From NCBI GenBank assembly GCA_028064945.1, contig JAPTWQ010000144.1, forward strand, positions 1 through 6,372: a stretch of DNA of 6,372 nucleotides, written 5' to 3'. Made by a program: the position numbers and the translations under genes. Shown one piece after another: positions 3,921 through 6,372 of this stretch; positions within the stretch are counted from its first letter, which is position 1, and each line of letters begins with the position of its first letter. The notes under the pieces were generated by a model. The model did not search any database, was not told the origin of the DNA, and saw nothing but the letters and a program-made list of their open reading frames with translations. The stretch comes from Nitrospiraceae bacterium (GTDB lineage Bacteria > Nitrospirota_A > Leptospirillia > Leptospirillales > Leptospirillaceae).

Positions 3921-5846
3921 TTACAAAAAACCGGGTTTGTTTTTCTTCGGTTTTCGGATTTTCTGTTCGTCCATTTTTCGGATTCGCTGCTCTTCCTCGA
4001 TCCGTTTTTTTCTCTCCTCTTCTTCCCTTTTTTTCTTCTCCTCTTCCCGGATTTTGATGAGACAGTTGAGGTCGGCCGGGTCCTTCCCCCAACCTTGCGG
4101 AGTCATCCAAGGGGTAGGAACAATGCCAGTCATCTGATGAATCAGATCGCACTGTTTTTTGTGATCCGCATCCGTCTTTTTCTGCGTTTCTGTGTCCGTT
4201 TCCCGGTCGCAGACCACGGCAATTTTTTTCGCTTCAGAGAGAATTTTTTTAATACGGGGATTCTCCAAAAACGACCGGACCCCGGCCCCTCCGGAGATGA
4301 TAATCGTGGGGGGCGCGACCCCCTTACGCTTGGCCAGGTCGACCAAGGCGAGAGCATCCACGCCACCCTCGACAATCCAGACGGACTCGGGATTACCGGG
4401 AATAACCGGAGCGAACACCTTACGGCTTCCGGCGTAGTCCATCTTCTGGCGGTGATCGTGCGGCGAGACAGCCCGACGGGAGATGTTTTGGACCTTCCCG
4501 TCCTCGTCATACCCAACAAAGAGAACGCCGCCCCGGTCGAACCAGAGAGCTTTTGCGTCAATCGCTAATTTTATTGTCTCACGAGAAATTCCGCGCGAAA
4601 CCAGATAATCGACACCTGATTTAACGTCTTCCTGTTCAGGAATAGGAATCGCTGGGGCCGGAATCGGAGCCGGAGCCGGGGTCGGGCGTGGCAGGGGCAG
4701 CGGGGGCGGGACTGGACCCCCGGAGAGGACCTCCCGAGCCTCCACGAAACCGACCCCCTCGATCTCCTGCACCAGATCGAGATTATCCCCGCCCCGAATC
4801 CCCTCCCTGTCCACCCAGAGCCACCGCCCGTCATCCTTCCTTGTCAGCCGGTAGACCTCCCGGCCGTCCTCATCACGAACTGACAAGTTTCGCATCCCAT
4901 CCCTGCGGAGATTATAGTTTTTGGACAGTAAGTAATTTCCGGGATCCATCCTGCGCAACTCGTCAAGATCGGCTCTGGATATGGTCCGGGCCTTCACCTT
5001 CCGGGCCTTCCGGAAGCGGTCCAGCCACCCCTTGCGGTCGCCCGGTTCGGGCCTTGGTTTTTTCTTCACCGGAGCCGGGGCCGGGGCTGGTTCTGGAGCC
5101 GGGGCCGGGGTCGGCACAAGTCCACGTTTTAATAGCGATGCCCAGGTATAGTTTTTCCCGAGATCGGACCCCTTAAACTGAACTCCATCGAGGGAGAACG
5201 AGACCCCGGAGACCCGGCCCGTCGAGGCCACGTTGAGTTTAACCTCGACCCCATGTTTCCTCATCCGGTCCATAAATTCGGAGAGGCCCGGACCCCCCTC
5301 GACGGCAGAATCAATTAATTTCTGGAGAACGAGCCGTGGGGGATCCCCGCCCGTCCGGATAGACCGTTCGATCTCCCCCTTAGAAAGCGCCTTGGTCGGG
5401 GCATCCTGAGAGGACAGAACGGGGGTCAGCCCGAACTCGGATTCAATCTGACGCATAAGAGCCTCCTGCCGTTTATAGTCGTTCGAGTCGCTAACGACCT
5501 TTCCGTCCATCGTGACCCGGTTCACGAGAATATGGATGTGTGGATGGTCGGTGTCGCTATGTTTCGTTACAACGAACTGGTTATTCTCGAACCCCATCCC
5601 CTTAAGATAGCGGGCCGCGATCGCGCGCCACTGGTCATCCGTGATGACCTCACCGGGCGCAGCGGCGAGGGAGACGTGGAGAACCGCCTTCTTGAGATTT
5701 GGACGGAGACGGCGCATGGTGGCAAACTCGGCCGCCAGCTCCCGGGGATTCCGACCGGCCATGTTCGTGTCGAGGACCACCCCTTTTCCGAGATCGTAAT
5801 TCGCAGCGCCACGGAATCCGCTGCCCTTAATCGCCTTGGCGATCAT
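3921..5846 (-). CDS. mobA: MOBP-type relaxase with C-terminal primase-like and Toprim domains
   Basis: The relaxase nicks oriT, stays covalently linked to the 5' end and pilots the strand during conjugation. The N-terminal PF03432-type domain (residues 1-about 145) carries the probable nicking Y17 (GAANYDLGKG) and the metal-binding motif H96-S-D98-TD-H101-P-H103-I-H105-ILVN. Two Pro/Ala linkers (244-260, 377-405) flank a region (about 284-376) ending DGRWLWVDREGIRGGDNLDL, reminiscent of the primase zinc-ribbon fold but without its cysteines. Then come a DUF3991-like VDYLVSRGIS segment (412-421) and a Toprim domain with IVEGGVDALAL (E493) and VVCDRETD (D547, E549, D551). The tail (about 598-636) is a charged Glu/Lys/Arg coiled coil. 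The ATG overlaps the mobC stop by 4 nt (ATGA). RSF1010 MobA is also a relaxase-primase fusion, but of other families. Confidence 0.9.
   Translation of the reverse strand: MIAKAIKGSGFRGAANYDLGKGVVLDTNMAGRNPRELAAEFATMRRLRPNLKKAVLHVSLAAAPGEVITDDQWRAIAARYLKGMGFENNQFVVTKHSDTDHPHIHILVNRVTMDGKVVSDSNDYKRQEALMRQIESEFGLTPVLSSQDAPTKALSKGEIERSIRTGGDPPRLVLQKLIDSAVEGGPGLSEFMDRMRKHGVEVKLNVASTGRVSGVSFSLDGVQFKGSDLGKNYTWASLLKRGLVPTPAPAPEPAPAPAPVKKKPRPEPGDRKGWLDRFRKARKVKARTISRADLDELRRMDPGNYLLSKNYNLRRDGMRNLSVRDEDGREVYRLTRKDDGRWLWVDREGIRGGDNLDLVQEIEGVGFVEAREVLSGGPVPPPLPLPRPTPAPAPIPAPAIPIPEQEDVKSGVDYLVSRGISRETIKLAIDAKALWFDRGGVLFVGYDEDGKVQNISRRAVSPHDHRQKMDYAGSRKVFAPVIPGNPESVWIVEGGVDALALVDLAKRKGVAPPTIIISGGAGVRSFLENPRIKKILSEAKKIAVVCDRETDTETQKKTDADHKKQCDLIHQMTGIVPTPWMTPQGWGKDPADLNCLIKIREEEKKKREEEERKKRIEEEQRIRKMDEQKIRKPKKNKPGFL
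4632..4718 (-). repeat. Pro/Ala-encoding minisatellite in mobA (second linker)
   Basis: Short GGAGCCGG/GGGCCGG-like repeats encode PTPAPAPIPAPAIPIPEQE-type sequence (about residues 377-405). A matching array at 5067-5117 encodes APAPEPAPAPAP (about residues 244-260). They form flexible hinges between the relaxase, primase-like and Toprim modules, and are prone to slippage during replication and to indel errors in sequencing. Confidence 0.7.
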
Positions 5847-6235
5847 GCCTCGACCTTTTCTCCAATGAGAGCGAGCCTGAGAAGGCGAACCTCCTTTACC
5901 AACACGGCCAGCAGGTCATCAGGGACGACCACTAACCCACCAGAATGTGCCTCACGCGCCAACTGGTTGATGTTCGAGGCGAGACGGCCCAAATCGGCAT
6001 ACAGTTCTCTGTTTACCGCAGGGGCCGGGGGAGAGGGCAGACGGCGGGAGAGGGCGGTTTCTCGGAGGAATTGGGCCGGGGTCATACCCATCGAGGCCGC
6101 CCGATCCCGGATCGCTGCATACTCGGATTCCGAGACCCGGACGCCTATCGTGGACGTTCGGACGGCCTCGGGATCGAGCCGGGGCCGGCCGCCCTTCCGG
6201 ATAGGGGGGGTGTCGAGGGCGGGGTTCTCTTCCAT
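5843..6235 (-). CDS. mobC: Mobilisation protein MobC (relaxosome accessory)
   Basis: MobC-family proteins bind oriT and help the relaxase open the DNA around nic. The 130-aa product has a basic, disordered N-terminus (RKGGRPRL, residues 13-20), a ribbon-helix-helix-like DNA-binding region (TIGVRVSESEYAAIRDRAA through MGMTPAQFLRETAL, 29-62), a Pro-rich hinge (66-73), and the MobC signature ELYADLGRLASNINQLAREA (77-96), followed by a leucine-rich helix (107-124) fit for oligomerisation. The ATG at 6235 has AAGGAG 5 nt upstream. Its stop overlaps the mobA start by 4 nt, so the two are translationally coupled and made together from the promoter at 184-211 across the circle junction. Confidence 0.9.
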   Translation of the reverse strand: MEENPALDTPPIRKGGRPRLDPEAVRTSTIGVRVSESEYAAIRDRAASMGMTPAQFLRETALSRRLPSPPAPAVNRELYADLGRLASNINQLAREAHSGGLVVVPDDLLAVLVKEVRLLRLALIGEKVEA

Positions 6236-6246
6236 GCTGACTCCTT

Positions 6247-6372
6247 TCGTTCGTTGTTGCTCCCCTCGACCATCGGGAGAGGGGGGGGTGCGCTGCTTCT
6301 TTCTTTTACCCCTCGACCCCGACCGAAGGGAGCGGGAGAGGGGGGGCCGTTCTTCCCCACCGCCCGACCGAA
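6247..6372. repeat. Terminal direct repeat, right copy (circular-assembly overlap)
   Basis: This is the second reading of bases 1-125, with one extra G in the run at 6340-6346. It begins immediately after the mobC Shine-Dalgarno sequence (6241-6246). Removing either copy gives a circle of about 6246 bp with an unbroken mob leader. Confidence 0.9.

Noticed and set aside
1..6372. Mobile element with terminal direct repeats
   Set aside because: No transposase, integrase or inverted ends were seen. The end duplication is better explained by circular-assembly overlap.

Overview
The window appears to be one complete small cryptic plasmid, linearised. Bases 1-125 recur at 6247-6372 with one homopolymer difference, so the real circle is about 6246 bp and position 6246 joins position 1. 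All five genes that can be supported lie on the minus strand. Two proteins closely resemble the replication proteins of IncQ plasmids (RSF1010/R1162 type), which points to a Gram-negative host, probably Pseudomonadota. The species cannot be named from the sequence. No resistance, metabolic, partition or toxin-antitoxin gene is visible.

Replication block (about 680-3020). A strong sigma70-type promoter (2993-3020) reads leftward into an 86-codon gene of unknown function, then repA (hexameric replicative helicase), then repC (iteron-binding initiator), which overlaps repA by 14 nt. Three tandem 21-bp iterons (788-850) lie just beyond repC, with an AT-rich stretch and two inverted repeats beside them; this is the likely oriV. 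A plus-strand promoter-like sequence and an intrinsic terminator bracket the repA ribosome-binding site. They suggest a roughly 75-nt countertranscript RNA that would limit repA/repC translation.

Mobilisation block (about 130-365 and 3921-6246, contiguous on the circle). A second strong minus-strand promoter (184-211) lies between a large inverted repeat and four 35-bp tandem repeats, and reads across the circle junction into mobC and mobA. MobC is a small ribbon-helix-helix relaxosome protein. MobA is a 641-aa MOBP-type relaxase fused to a primase-like region and a Toprim domain. The plasmid should be mobilisable but not self-transmissible, because no mating-pair genes are present.

Non-coding regions. 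The roughly 600-bp stretch between the mob promoter and oriV, and the roughly 900-bp stretch between mobA and the rep promoter, hold no convincing gene. They contain 35-bp and 23-bp tandem repeats, a dispersed family of GC-rich hairpins built on GACC-GAA-GGTC and G-runs, and several inverted repeats.

The most interesting points are the lack of a separate RepB-type primase combined with a primase-like/Toprim tail on the relaxase, the possible countertranscript RNA, and the two undescribed tandem-repeat arrays.
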